A DNA stretch of 64,000 nucleotides. Origin: an uncultured Sphingomonadaceae bacterium (lineage in GTDB: Bacteria; Pseudomonadota; Alphaproteobacteria; Sphingomonadales; Sphingomonadaceae). Shown piece after piece: positions 8,786 through 16,269 of this stretch. The position numbers and the translations under genes were made by a program. The notes beneath the pieces are model-generated. The model was not told the origin of the DNA. It made no database searches and worked only from the letters and a program-made list of their open reading frames with translations. Numbering within the stretch: the stretch's first letter is position 1; the number at the start of each line of letters is the position of its first letter. The stretch is taken from contig CANLSQ010000001.1 in assembly GCA_947493955.1 (NCBI GenBank), positions 1,116,001-1,180,000 of the forward strand, read 5' to 3'.

Positions 8786-9400
8786 ATGAGCCAGCCTTTT
8801 CTGGACGATATAACGCTCTCTCTGAAAGAAGCTTGGCGGTTGTTGATTGACGGATCGCAAAACCGCAAATCACCTTTGCATACTCCTGCCGTTGCGACAA
8901 TCAGCGACGACGGTAGCCCGAGCCAGCGAATCATGGTGTTACGGGAGGTGCTTCGTGAAGATCGCTTGCTGCGATTCAATACCGACCATCGCGCCTCCAA
9001 GGTCGCTGATATTGGCAACAAAGGTTTGGTTTCCATCCTCGGCTATCATCCCGAAGCAAAAGTACAATTGCGCCTCTCCGGCCGGGGACATATCGAACAA
9101 GACAGCCCTGCCTGTGAATCGGCCTGGAATGACGCGACACTCTATGGCAAGCGCTGTTATCTTGCGGATCCTGCGCCAGGCAGCGCAGTAAACTTGCCAA
9201 CGTCAGGCCTTGATCCAGACATTGAAGGCCGAAAACCCGAAGGCTTTGAAGTGGCCCCTGCCCGTGAAAATTTCGCGATTTTGCTGGTAGAAACTGACCG
9301 CATCGAGTGGCTCTATCTGGCCCATACCGGTCACCGGCGCGCGATGTTCGACTGGGATCCTGAAAATAATAGCTGGAACGGTCAATGGCTTGTTCCTTAA
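8786..9400 (+). CDS. Pyridoxamine 5'-phosphate oxidase-like FMN-binding protein
   Basis: Split-barrel flavoprotein of the PNPOx-like superfamily. The N-terminal part AVATISDDGSPSQRIMVLREV and the following LRFNTDHRASKVADI give the typical FMN-phosphate-binding arrangement, and the end is rich in aromatic residues. It lacks the dedicated C-terminal substrate-binding signature of true PdxH (RxRxEW), so vitamin B6 oxidation should not be assumed. A strong Shine-Dalgarno (AAGGGAG) precedes the ATG. It starts 8 bases after the carbonic anhydrase stop and may be the fourth gene of that operon. Substrate unknown. Confidence 0.8.
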   Translation: MSQPFLDDITLSLKEAWRLLIDGSQNRKSPLHTPAVATISDDGSPSQRIMVLREVLREDRLLRFNTDHRASKVADIGNKGLVSILGYHPEAKVQLRLSGRGHIEQDSPACESAWNDATLYGKRCYLADPAPGSAVNLPTSGLDPDIEGRKPEGFEVAPARENFAILLVETDRIEWLYLAHTGHRRAMFDWDPENNSWNGQWLVP

Positions 9401-9457
9401 TGGCTTCAAAAGCTTTTTTCCTTGAAGGCGTGTCCTGCCGAGTTCATCAAGCTCGCC

Positions 9458-10153
9458 ATGACAAAATCACATAATGACAATATCGCCCTGCTAATAGACG
9501 CCGACAATGCCAGTCATGCTGGGATCGATCCGGTACTGACCGCACTGGCCGAACTCGGCACTGTCAATATCCGCCGCGCCTATGGCAATTGGCGCAAACA
9601 GTCGCTCAAAGGCTGGGTTGATATCCTGCATAAATATGGCATCGAACCGCAGCAGCAATTTGACATGACCAAGGGCAAGAACGCGACCGACATGAAAATG
9701 ACGATCGACGCGATGGACCTGCTGTTCCGCGGTAAAATTGGCGGATTCGGTATCATGAGCAGCGACAGCGACTTCATGCCGCTAGCCATGCGCATCCGCC
9801 AGGAAGGCATTGATGTCTATGGCTTCGGCAGCAGCAAGACGCCCGAGGCGTTCAAGCAGGCCTGCAGCCGGTTCATTGATGTCGATGCCCTGATCAAGTC
9901 GGACAAGGCCGATGAGCATGTCACCGCCGATGACGAACTGCTCAAACTGCTGATCGACGCCTATCAGGCCAGCAAACGCGATGCAGAAGGCTATGCGAGT
10001 TTGAGCGAAGTCGGCAAGATAGCCGGAAACCGTTCCAGCTTTGATGTCCGCAACTACGGATTTTCACGTCTGTCCGATATGTTCGAAGAGGTCCCGAACT
10101 TTCAGACCAAACGGGATGATAATGGGCAGTTATTTGTGAAGCGATTGCGGTAA
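9458..10153 (+). CDS. NYN-domain putative RNase (LabA/Limkain-b1 type)
   Basis: The NYN (PIN-like) nuclease fold is recognised from NIALLIDADNAS with its catalytic aspartates (about 8-19), the downstream KGKNATDMKMTIDAMDLL and SSDSDFMPLAMRIRQ, giving the usual set of acidic metal ligands. A C-terminal region (about 160-231) with YASLSEVGKI and FDVRNYGFSRLSDMFEEV matches an OST-HTH/LOTUS domain, an RNA-binding winged helix commonly fused to NYN. The ATG at 9458 is used because the extra 12 upstream codons (TTG at 9422) are not like the family. Predicted RNA metabolism role, target unknown. Confidence 0.88.
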   Translation: MTKSHNDNIALLIDADNASHAGIDPVLTALAELGTVNIRRAYGNWRKQSLKGWVDILHKYGIEPQQQFDMTKGKNATDMKMTIDAMDLLFRGKIGGFGIMSSDSDFMPLAMRIRQEGIDVYGFGSSKTPEAFKQACSRFIDVDALIKSDKADEHVTADDELLKLLIDAYQASKRDAEGYASLSEVGKIAGNRSSFDVRNYGFSRLSDMFEEVPNFQTKRDDNGQLFVKRLR

Positions 10154-10170
10154 ACCCTAGTCGCGGCTTT

Positions 10171-10187
10171 GGGCGCAGAAGCGGACA
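10171..10187 (+). repeat. Degenerate short repeat, copy A
   Basis: The sequence GGGCGCAGAAGCGGACA lies 17 bases downstream of the NYN gene. It matches copies B, C and D around the next three genes, with the core GCGCAAAAGCGGACA. A shared nonamer CTTAGATTG also occurs downstream of copy A (10216-10224) and copy B (11008-11016). Confidence 0.55.
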
Positions 10188-10224
10188 TCAATCAGTTTCG
10201 GTCAAAATTTGAAACCTTAGATTG

Positions 10225-10253
10225 GGCTAGCTGCATTGATGTCAAAGCTAGCC
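10225..10253. repeat. Perfect 8-bp inverted repeat in the NYN/membrane-protein gap
   Basis: GGCTAGCT (10225-10232) and AGCTAGCC (10246-10253) can form an 8-bp stem around a 13-base loop. No T-run follows, so it is not a clear terminator. It sits between repeat copy A and the start of the membrane-protein gene. The remainder of the 177-base gap shows nothing recognisable. Confidence 0.5.
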
Positions 10254-10330
10254 AGATCATTTTGAAGTTGCCAAACCTCAAATTGCCATATTTAGTCCAA
10301 CAAATCTAATGCCAACCAGAGACCAGCCCT

Positions 10331-10906
10331 ATGACAGTCAGTGAGTACATCATCCTGTTTACATCGATCTTGATTGGGCTGGCAATCGCCGATCTTTCTT
10401 TAAGCCTGCACAAGATGTTGCGATACAGGAAACGGATCCGCTGGAATCTAATTGTTCCGGTTTTAGGATTCGTCATACTATGTTCGATATTGAATCTGTG
10501 GTGGTCGATTTACAAGAAATATTCTGCTTTGGAGTCCATTTCTTTTATCGAGTTCCTGCCTCAGGTATTCATACTGGTCACCTTCTTTTTGCTGTCCGCA
10601 TCGGTCTTCCCGGATGAAAAGCCGGAGGAAGGATTTGATCTTCAAGAATTCTACATTGAAAATAGAGGTCAGTTCTGGGGTCTGTTTTCCCTCTTCATTT
10701 TCCTTATGGTTTCCAGCGCGGCTATCACAGCAATTAGAGAAAGCTGGTCGTTTTCTGCATATATTGCAAATTCCGGCGGCGGTATTATTGCCTTGGCACT
10801 TGCTCTATTCCTGATCAAAACAAAACGCATGATTTTCCACTGGCTAGCGGTGGCATTTTTGCTGTTTTCAATCGGCAACATCTGGCTCTACTTGGTACTA
10901 GAATAA
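10331..10906 (+). CDS. Small multi-spanning membrane protein, unknown
   Basis: The 191-residue product has about five to six hydrophobic segments: near residues 5-22 (EYIILFTSILIGLAIADL), 40-60 (LIVPVLGFVILCSI), 75-95, 115-135, 140-158 and 165-188. Short loops separate them, with an acidic loop PDEKPEEGFD between segments three and four. No signature motif was found. Its codon usage is visibly more A+T-rich than the neighbouring nyn and ettA genes, and it lies in a pocket punctuated by a short repeat, so recent acquisition is possible. An intact reading frame and hydrophobic periodicity support a real gene. Confidence 0.62.
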   Translation: MTVSEYIILFTSILIGLAIADLSLSLHKMLRYRKRIRWNLIVPVLGFVILCSILNLWWSIYKKYSALESISFIEFLPQVFILVTFFLLSASVFPDEKPEEGFDLQEFYIENRGQFWGLFSLFIFLMVSSAAITAIRESWSFSAYIANSGGGIIALALALFLIKTKRMIFHWLAVAFLLFSIGNIWLYLVLE

Positions 10907-10981
10907 CAAACATGTGAAACGCCTTCACCAAATTTTCTGCGATCAGAGCTATTGCAAGTTATCGGTTCGAATGTCAGCTAG

Positions 10982-10998
10982 GAGCGCAAAAGCGGACC
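10982..10998 (+). repeat. Degenerate short repeat, copy B
   Basis: GAGCGCAAAAGCGGACC lies 75 bases downstream of the membrane-protein gene and is followed by CTTAGATTG at 11008-11016, as in copy A. It has the same orientation and the same post-gene location as copy A. Confidence 0.55.
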
Positions 10999-11025
10999 AC
11001 GCAGAATCTTAGATTGTAGGTTCTT

Positions 11026-11045
11026 TGCCTGCCCATTTGCAGGCA
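11026..11045 (+). repeat. Hairpin upstream of small membrane-protein gene
   Basis: TGCCTGC (11026-11032) and GCAGGCA (11039-11045) form a perfect 7-bp stem with a 6-base loop, followed by TTAATAAAT. It could be a weak transcription terminator for the upstream gene, since only a mixed A/T tract follows, or a leader structure for the gene at 11072. Confidence 0.5.
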
Positions 11046-11071
11046 TTAATAAATCGTGCCATCATACGAAC

Positions 11072-11311
11072 ATGAGTGAGAACGTCTATGGCCCCATTGT
11101 TACCCTGATTGTCGGATTGATCTTCATATGGCTTTTGGTAACGGGACTTAAACGCGGCGAGATGGAACTACCTTACTTCGGAGTCACTCTTTCAGGACGT
11201 CGGAATGATCAACCTATAATTTTTTGGGCCGTGACTGCTGTAATCACGACGATTGCCGCTTTGGCACTGATTGCTACTATCGTTCAGATGTTCTTACCAC
11301 ACGGCCTGTAG
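11072..11311 (+). CDS. Small two-helix membrane protein, unknown
   Basis: The 79-residue product has two clear transmembrane helices, about residues 7-24 (IVTLIVGLIFIWLLVTGL) and 48-72 (PIIFWAVTAVITTIAALALI). A short hydrophilic linker RGEMELPYFG and SGRRNDQP lies between them. No family was recognised. It is bounded by repeat copies B and C, with a hairpin just upstream, and its base composition resembles the gene before it rather than core genes. It may be a real small gene; the Shine-Dalgarno is weak, so expression is uncertain. Confidence 0.5.
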   Translation: MSENVYGPIVTLIVGLIFIWLLVTGLKRGEMELPYFGVTLSGRRNDQPIIFWAVTAVITTIAALALIATIVQMFLPHGL

Positions 11312-11339
11312 TGTCCTCTTGGGGCGCAAAACCGACACT
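11310..11339. repeat. Degenerate short repeat, copy C, inside a 6-bp inverted repeat
   Basis: GGGCGCAAAACCGACAC (11322-11338) resembles copies A and B with one deletion and one change in the core. Here the element is flanked by AGTGTC (11310-11315) and GACACT (11334-11339), so it can fold. It begins at the stop codon of the preceding small gene. Confidence 0.5.
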
Positions 11340-11383
11340 GGCGTTCTGTCTATCAAATCCTTCAATGGAGAAAGCGCCTAAAA

Positions 11384-11740
11384 ATGAGAATCTATACCGG
11401 CTCTTGTCATTGCCAGACTGTTAGGTTCGAGATCAGTTCGAATAATATATCAGAGAATGTCTACCGCTGTGATTGCTCACTTTGCCAAAAGAAAGCAATT
11501 GCAATGAAAGCAGAGCATAAAAGCCAATTTAGGCTGACGGCTGGTTCAGATCGATTATCTTCGTACAAATGGAACAAGATGATTGCGGAACATTTTTTCT
11601 GCAAGATTTGTGGCATCTATACACATCACAAGTGGCGGCGTGACCCAACGCAAATATGTATAAACTTTGCGTGTCTGGATGAGGTGGAAATGCCTTCCGA
11701 GGAAGATATCGGCCTCGCAGATGGTTCAAGTCACGACTAG
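11384..11740 (+). CDS. GFA-family zinc protein (CENP-V/formaldehyde-activating-like)
   Basis: Small protein of the GFA fold, named after glutathione-dependent formaldehyde-activating enzyme. The zinc-ligand cysteines appear in order: GSCHCQTVRFE (residues about 6-16), CDCSLCQKK (about 29-37) and FFCKICGIYTHHK (about 62-74). The length of 118 residues is that of a single domain. The family is broad and most members have no known substrate; a formaldehyde role should not be assumed. The gene is A+T-rich like its two upstream neighbours and sits between repeat copies C and D. Convergent with ettA, 66 bases apart. Confidence 0.78.
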   Translation: MRIYTGSCHCQTVRFEISSNNISENVYRCDCSLCQKKAIAMKAEHKSQFRLTAGSDRLSSYKWNKMIAEHFFCKICGIYTHHKWRRDPTQICINFACLDEVEMPSEEDIGLADGSSHD

Positions 11741-11757
11741 TTCAACTTCATTTCCAA

Positions 11758-11783
11758 TGTCCGCTTTCCGAATTTGGCGGACA
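11758..11783. repeat. Degenerate short repeat, copy D, palindromic
   Basis: TGTCCGC (11758-11764) and GCGGACA (11777-11783) form a 7-bp stem with a 12-base loop. The left arm extended (TGTCCGCTTTCCG) is an inverted version of the AAGCGGACA core of copies A and B. It lies between the convergent ends of the GFA gene and ettA and might terminate either transcript. Confidence 0.55.
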
Positions 11784-11806
11784 AAACCAACCAACGTCAG
11801 CAACTA

Positions 11807-13486
11807 TCACCGCGTCAATTTCTTATAAGCCACCCGTGTCGGCCGATCCGCCGCATCGCCCAGTCTCCGGCGCTTGTCTTCCTCATAGCTTTCAAAATTG
11901 CCTTCAAACCATTCGACATGGCTGTCACCTTCAAAAGCAAGGATATGGGTCGCTAGACGGTCGAGGAAGAAGCGATCATGCGAGATGACCACAGCGCAGC
12001 CGGCATAGCTTTCCAGCGCGTCTTCAAGTGCACGTAGCGTTTCGACGTCAAGATCGTTGGTCGGCTCATCCAGCAATAGCACGTTGCCGCCTTCCTTGAG
12101 CATCTTGGCAAGATGGACGCGATTGCGTTCACCGCCGGAAAGCTGACCGACTTTCTTTTGCTGATCAGTGCCTTTGAAATTAAACGCACCGACATAGGCG
12201 CGTGTCTGCACTTCATTCTTGCCAAACTGGAAATAATCCAGCCCATCAGATACTTCTTCCCAGATATTCTTGCTCGCATCGAGATGATCGCGGCTTTGGT
12301 CAACATAGCCAAGCTTGACCGTATCTCCCAGTTCGATGGAACCGCCATCGGGTTCTTCCTGTCCCGTAATCATTTTGAAAAGCGTGGTTTTACCCGCACC
12401 GTTGGGACCGATAATACCGACAATACCACCAGGTGGCAGTGTAAAGCTCAAATCTTCAAACAGAAGCTTGTCGCCAAAGGCTTTGCTCAGATTTTTCGCT
12501 TCAATCACTTTGCTGCCCAAACGCTCCGGCGTCTGGATGAGTATCTGCGCCTTGCCAACTGTGCGACTTTCCTGCGCTTCGACCAGATCATCAAAGGCCT
12601 TAATACGCGCCTTGGACTTTGTCTGACGTGCTTTCGGAGATTGACGCATCCATTGCAGTTCATGTTCAATAGCTTTTTGGCGACTTTTATCTTCACGCTC
12701 TTCCTGCGCCATACGCTTGGCTTTCGCGTCGAGCCAGTTGGAATAATTCCCTTCAAACGGGATGCCTTTACCGCGATCAATTTCGAGGACCCAACCCACG
12801 ACATTATCCAGAAAATAGCGGTCATGGGTGACAAGAATGACATTGCCGGCATAATCGATGAGGTGCTTCTCCAGCCACGCGACACTTTCCGCATCAAGAT
12901 GGTTGGTTGGCTCATCAAGCATCAATATGTCGGGCTTGTCGAGCAGCAGGCGGCATAAGGCCACACGGCGCTTCTCACCGCCCGACAGGTCGGTCACAGG
13001 ACTGTCACCGGGCGGGCAACGCAACGCTTCCATCGCTATTTCCAGTTGGTTGTCGAGCGTCCAGCCATCCACAGCATCAATTTTTTCCTGCAGCGTGCCC
13101 ATTTCTTCCATCAGCGCATCAAAGTCCGCATCTTCCGGCGGGTCACCCATGATGGTCGAAATTTCGTTGAAGCGATCCACGAGATCGGCCACGGGACGGA
13201 CTCCATCCATGACATTTTCCTTCACGGTCTTGCTGTCGTCCAGCTCGGGTTCCTGAGCCAGATAACCGACGCGAATCCCCTCACCTGCCCACGCTTCACC
13301 CTGAAACTCGGTATCCTGACCGGCCATGATTTTCATCAATGTCGATTTACCGGCGCCGTTCTTACCAATGATGGCGATTTTAGTACCAGGCAAAAACTGC
13401 AAGTGAATATTATCCAGCACTGGCTTTGCGGCACCGGGGAAGGTCTTGGTCAGACCTTTCATGACATAGCTATATTGGACGGCCAT
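11807..13486 (-). CDS. ettA: Energy-dependent translational throttle protein EttA (ABC-F ATPase)
   Basis: Soluble ABC-F protein that binds the ribosomal E site and gates entry into elongation according to ATP/ADP. It has two ABC cassettes: Walker A IGKNGAGKST with signature LSGGEKRR, and IGPNGAGKTT with signature LSGGERNR, each followed by DEPTN. The inter-domain linker includes the arm EAQESRTVGKAQILIQTPERLG. The C-terminal FEGNFESYEEDKRRRLG is typical of EttA rather than Uup. The start is taken at MAVQYSYVMKG (13486); a frame extending 14 codons upstream does not resemble the family. It has 559 residues, as expected. The gene is divergent from the M28 peptidase. Confidence 0.96.
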   Translation of the reverse strand: MAVQYSYVMKGLTKTFPGAAKPVLDNIHLQFLPGTKIAIIGKNGAGKSTLMKIMAGQDTEFQGEAWAGEGIRVGYLAQEPELDDSKTVKENVMDGVRPVADLVDRFNEISTIMGDPPEDADFDALMEEMGTLQEKIDAVDGWTLDNQLEIAMEALRCPPGDSPVTDLSGGEKRRVALCRLLLDKPDILMLDEPTNHLDAESVAWLEKHLIDYAGNVILVTHDRYFLDNVVGWVLEIDRGKGIPFEGNYSNWLDAKAKRMAQEEREDKSRQKAIEHELQWMRQSPKARQTKSKARIKAFDDLVEAQESRTVGKAQILIQTPERLGSKVIEAKNLSKAFGDKLLFEDLSFTLPPGGIVGIIGPNGAGKTTLFKMITGQEEPDGGSIELGDTVKLGYVDQSRDHLDASKNIWEEVSDGLDYFQFGKNEVQTRAYVGAFNFKGTDQQKKVGQLSGGERNRVHLAKMLKEGGNVLLLDEPTNDLDVETLRALEDALESYAGCAVVISHDRFFLDRLATHILAFEGDSHVEWFEGNFESYEEDKRRRLGDAADRPTRVAYKKLTR

Positions 13487-13599
13487 CTGGCGGTATCCTT
13501 TGATTTCGATGTGGTTAGATTTGCGCACCGCCTAGCGAAATGAACCGCAACTCGCAAGAGAGCATTGGCAAACGGCAAAAGGCAAGTTAGGCAGCATCT

Positions 13600-14985
13600 A
13601 TGAAAATGTTTTTGAAAATTTCGATCATTGCCTCGGCAATGATAGCAACTCCTGCCTCCGCCCAACTGGATCCAGAGGTGGAGGCGCTCCAAAAAGCAGC
13701 TCTCACCGATAAGCTGGCCTATGAAATCACGGAGGGGCTCACGACGGAAATCGGTCCCCGACAGGGCGGCACGGAAGCCGAAGCAAGAGCCCGGCAATGG
13801 TCTGTCAAAAAGCTGACAGAACTGGGATTCGCAAATGTGCGAATAGAAAAATTCATGATGCCGACTTGGGTGCGCGGCACGGAAACAGCAGTAATTACTG
13901 CTCCTTTTCCGCAAAAACTGACAATTACCGCATTGGGGAATTCGGGCAGTACCGGTGCGGACGGGTTGGAGGCTGAGGTGGCCTTCTTTCCCAACCTGGG
14001 CGCTCTGGCCGCTGTTCCGGATGGAAGCCTGAAAGGCAAAATTGCTTTCGTTAGTCATCAGATGAGGCGGAGTCAGGATGGTTCTAGTTATGGTGCCTTC
14101 GGCCGTGTTCGATTTTTTGGCCCGAACATCGCGGCGCAAAAAGGCGCTTCTGCCATGGTCATCCGGTCTGTGGGAACAGCCTATCGCCGCAATCCGCATA
14201 CCGGTAACACAAATTTCTCGAACCGTGTGACGCCCATTCCCGCCGCTGCACTGTCCATCCCGGATTCTGAAAATCTGCGGCGAATGATAGAGCGATCCGA
14301 TGAACCGGTGAAAATGAAACTTGTCCTGACACCACAGGATATTGGTCAACAGGAATCGGGTAATGTCATCGCGGAGGTGCCGGGCAGTGATCCGTCGCTC
14401 CCCATGATATTGATTGCATGCCATCTCGACAGCTGGGATCTCGGCACGGGCGCCATTGACGATGGGGCCGGATGCGGCATTATCACTTCTGCCGCGCACC
14501 GCATCATGAATAGCGGCACAAAACCCAAACGCACAATACGCCTGTTATGGGCCGGTGCTGAAGAAGTCGGCATTTGGGGCGGCAAGGACTATGCGGTGGT
14601 TCACAAAGATGCACCACATGCCATCGCTATGGAGTCTGATTTTGGTGCCGACCGGGTTTGGCGAGTGGAGTTCAACTTTCCCGAGGCGGCCAAGGCCACT
14701 CAGGATAAGGTCATAACCAACCTCGCGCCGCTGGGCATTGGCCACAATCCCGCCGTTACGGCAGGTGGTGGCGCAGATGTCCGTCCCATTATCGGGGTGC
14801 AAAACCTGGCAATAGTCGACCTTCAGCAGGACGGTACGCGCTATTTCGATCTGCACCACACGCCTGATGATACGCTGGACAAGATTGACCCGGAACAACT
14901 GCGTCAAAATGTCGCCGCCTGGAGCACCGTGCTGTCAATCATCGCCAATAGCGATGTCGATTTCACCATGCCACCCAAAGAATAG
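13600..14985 (+). CDS. Exported M28-family metallopeptidase (carboxypeptidase Q-like)
   Basis: Predicted periplasmic zinc aminopeptidase/carboxypeptidase. A signal peptide spans residues 1-22, ending ATPASAQ. A PA-type insert (about 100-235; GSLKGKIAFVSHQM, GASAMVIRSVG) precedes the M28 catalytic part. Its metal ligands are H273 in ACHLDSWD, the bridging Asp in GAIDDGAG (about 287), the Glu pair in GAEEVG (about 318), an Asp in MESDFGAD, and the final His in DLHHTPDD. The 461-residue length and layout resemble human plasma carboxypeptidase Q. A lipoprotein gene starts 2 bases after the stop, indicating an operon. Confidence 0.9.
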   Translation: MKMFLKISIIASAMIATPASAQLDPEVEALQKAALTDKLAYEITEGLTTEIGPRQGGTEAEARARQWSVKKLTELGFANVRIEKFMMPTWVRGTETAVITAPFPQKLTITALGNSGSTGADGLEAEVAFFPNLGALAAVPDGSLKGKIAFVSHQMRRSQDGSSYGAFGRVRFFGPNIAAQKGASAMVIRSVGTAYRRNPHTGNTNFSNRVTPIPAAALSIPDSENLRRMIERSDEPVKMKLVLTPQDIGQQESGNVIAEVPGSDPSLPMILIACHLDSWDLGTGAIDDGAGCGIITSAAHRIMNSGTKPKRTIRLLWAGAEEVGIWGGKDYAVVHKDAPHAIAMESDFGADRVWRVEFNFPEAAKATQDKVITNLAPLGIGHNPAVTAGGGADVRPIIGVQNLAIVDLQQDGTRYFDLHHTPDDTLDKIDPEQLRQNVAAWSTVLSIIANSDVDFTMPPKE

Positions 14986-14987
14986 TG

Positions 14988-15239
14988 ATGCGCAGACTGC
15001 CGCTCCTGGTTGCAATTTCCATCCTAACGGCTTGTTCAGAAGCGCCGCTTGAGGATCAGAGCGAAGAGGCCGTTACGGAAATTGAAAGGCAGATCGAAGG
15101 CGACGCCAAATCGCTGGAAGAGGCGGCAGATGAAGCCGTCAGAGTCCTGGAAGCGGAAATTGAGGAAGAATTGACAGCGGACGGATTTGCACGTCCCGTT
15201 CCAACAACACCGCGCGTTTCCGACGATCAAGAACAGTAA
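14988..15239 (+). CDS. Small acidic lipoprotein
   Basis: An 83-residue protein with a lipoprotein signal: MRRLPLLVAISILTAC, lipobox LTAC with the lipidated cysteine at 16. The mature part is highly acidic and helical (many Glu in EEAVTEIERQIEG and VLEAEIEEELTADG), ending in a short Pro-rich tail. No family was recognised. The ATG at 14988 is chosen over an overlapping GTG at 14985. It follows the M28 peptidase by 2 bases and is probably translated from the same message, so it may accompany that enzyme in the envelope. Confidence 0.68.
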   Translation: MRRLPLLVAISILTACSEAPLEDQSEEAVTEIERQIEGDAKSLEEAADEAVRVLEAEIEEELTADGFARPVPTTPRVSDDQEQ

Positions 15240-15402
15240 CGAAGCATCTCTCTATCGGACCGTTAATGGTTAAAATCCGGTCGACCATATTAACTATATC
15301 CCGATAGCCGACTTTAGCTCGCATTCCGTATCTCCTGAATATCGGTCAAAGTGCCGGTACCAATCGCATGCCCCGAAATTTGCGATGATTGGAGAACAGG
15401 AT

Positions 15403-15699
15403 ATGATTTACGGCGATTCACTGCACATTGATGCACAGGTCAGACAGAGCAATTCGGGCAATATGCCCTGCGTGGTCAAAACCATATCGGACACCATCAT
15501 AAAGATCGAATGCGCTGCACAGCTCAATCCCGATATCGCATTGACCCTCAAAATACCAAGCATGAACATATTGACCGCCAACCTTCTGTGGAAGAAGGAT
15601 GAAGAATATGGCTGCCAAATCGATTATACATTTCACCCTGCAGTCATCAAAAGCATGATGGAACGGCTCGATCGCAAACGGGCAACTGCTCTGGTTTAA
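15403..15699 (+). CDS. PilZ-like small protein
   Basis: A 98-residue protein with alternating strand pattern: VRQSNSGNMPCVVKTISDT, IKIECAAQLNPDIALTLKIP and ANLLWKKDEEYGCQIDYTF. The order 'conserved small residues, hydrophobic strand, W-x-x-x-x-x-x-G-C-x-I' resembles the second half of PilZ domains, as in the protein at 58467. The c-di-GMP-binding RxxxR and D/NxSxxG motifs are not evident, so ligand binding is doubtful. The ATG at 15403 has GGAG eight bases upstream and is preferred to the ATG at 15385. The 163-base upstream gap must hold its promoter. Confidence 0.58.
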   Translation: MIYGDSLHIDAQVRQSNSGNMPCVVKTISDTIIKIECAAQLNPDIALTLKIPSMNILTANLLWKKDEEYGCQIDYTFHPAVIKSMMERLDRKRATALV

Positions 15700-15837
15700 T
15701 TTTATTCTCGACCAGCCAAGCGCTGTCTTAGCTTACAAATAACGACACCAACGCGTTCCGGATTGTGCATCGGGAGCGATAACTGTTTTAAATGGCCGTT
15801 ACTGTAGACGCAGGTCACCCTTCGCTTACGCTCGGGA

Positions 15838-15959
<122 letters not shown>

Positions 15960-16028
15960 ACGCGCGCTTCCCCTAGCGATGATTCAGGGAAAAGCAAAGA
16001 GTTTTTACGTCTATTTCAAACCTAGCGT

Positions 16029-16049
16029 AAAAAGGACGACCTGTCGCCC
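16029..16049 (-). terminator. Rho-independent terminator after the CAT tRNA
   Basis: On the minus strand GGGCGAC (16049-16043) and GTCGTCC (16040-16034) form a stem with one G-T pair, followed immediately by TTTTT (16033-16029). It lies 16 bases past the 3' end of the CAT tRNA and separates it transcriptionally from tRNA-Pro. Confidence 0.75.
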
Positions 16050-16064
16050 TGTTTCACAAGAGGT

Positions 16065-16141
16065 TGGTGGGCCCGGAGGGACTCGAACCCCCGACCTAGC
16101 CGTTATGAGCGGCCAGCTCTAACCAACTGAGCTACAGGCCC
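16065..16141 (-). tRNA. tRNA with CAT anticodon (elongator Met, or Ile2 with lysidine)
   Basis: A 77-base cloverleaf with acceptor GGGCCTG/CGGGCCC (one T-G pair), discriminator A and encoded CCA. The D-arm is GCTCAGTTGGTTAGAGC, the anticodon loop CTCATAA has anticodon CAT, and the T-arm carries GGTTCGAGTCC. The anticodon stem lacks the three G-C pairs of initiator tRNA and the first base pair is G-C, so it is not the initiator. Elongator methionine and lysidine-modified isoleucine-2 both have gene-level CAT; the sequence alone does not decide between them for me. Confidence 0.9.
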
Positions 16142-16269
16142 CAGAACAACCTCATTTCCATAAATTCGGTTCTTCAAGGATCGCTCCGATAGCGGAAGCG
16201 CGGGCGATTTGGCAAGCAGCTAAACGAAATAATTGCGGGAGCCGGATTTGTCGGCTCACCAGGCAGAAA

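Noticed and set aside
13459-14499. A 346-codon minus-strand frame opposite the M28 peptidase
   Set aside because: Antisense to a complete peptidase with signal peptide and metal ligands; the shadow translation has no structure of a protein family and would also run into the ettA upstream region.
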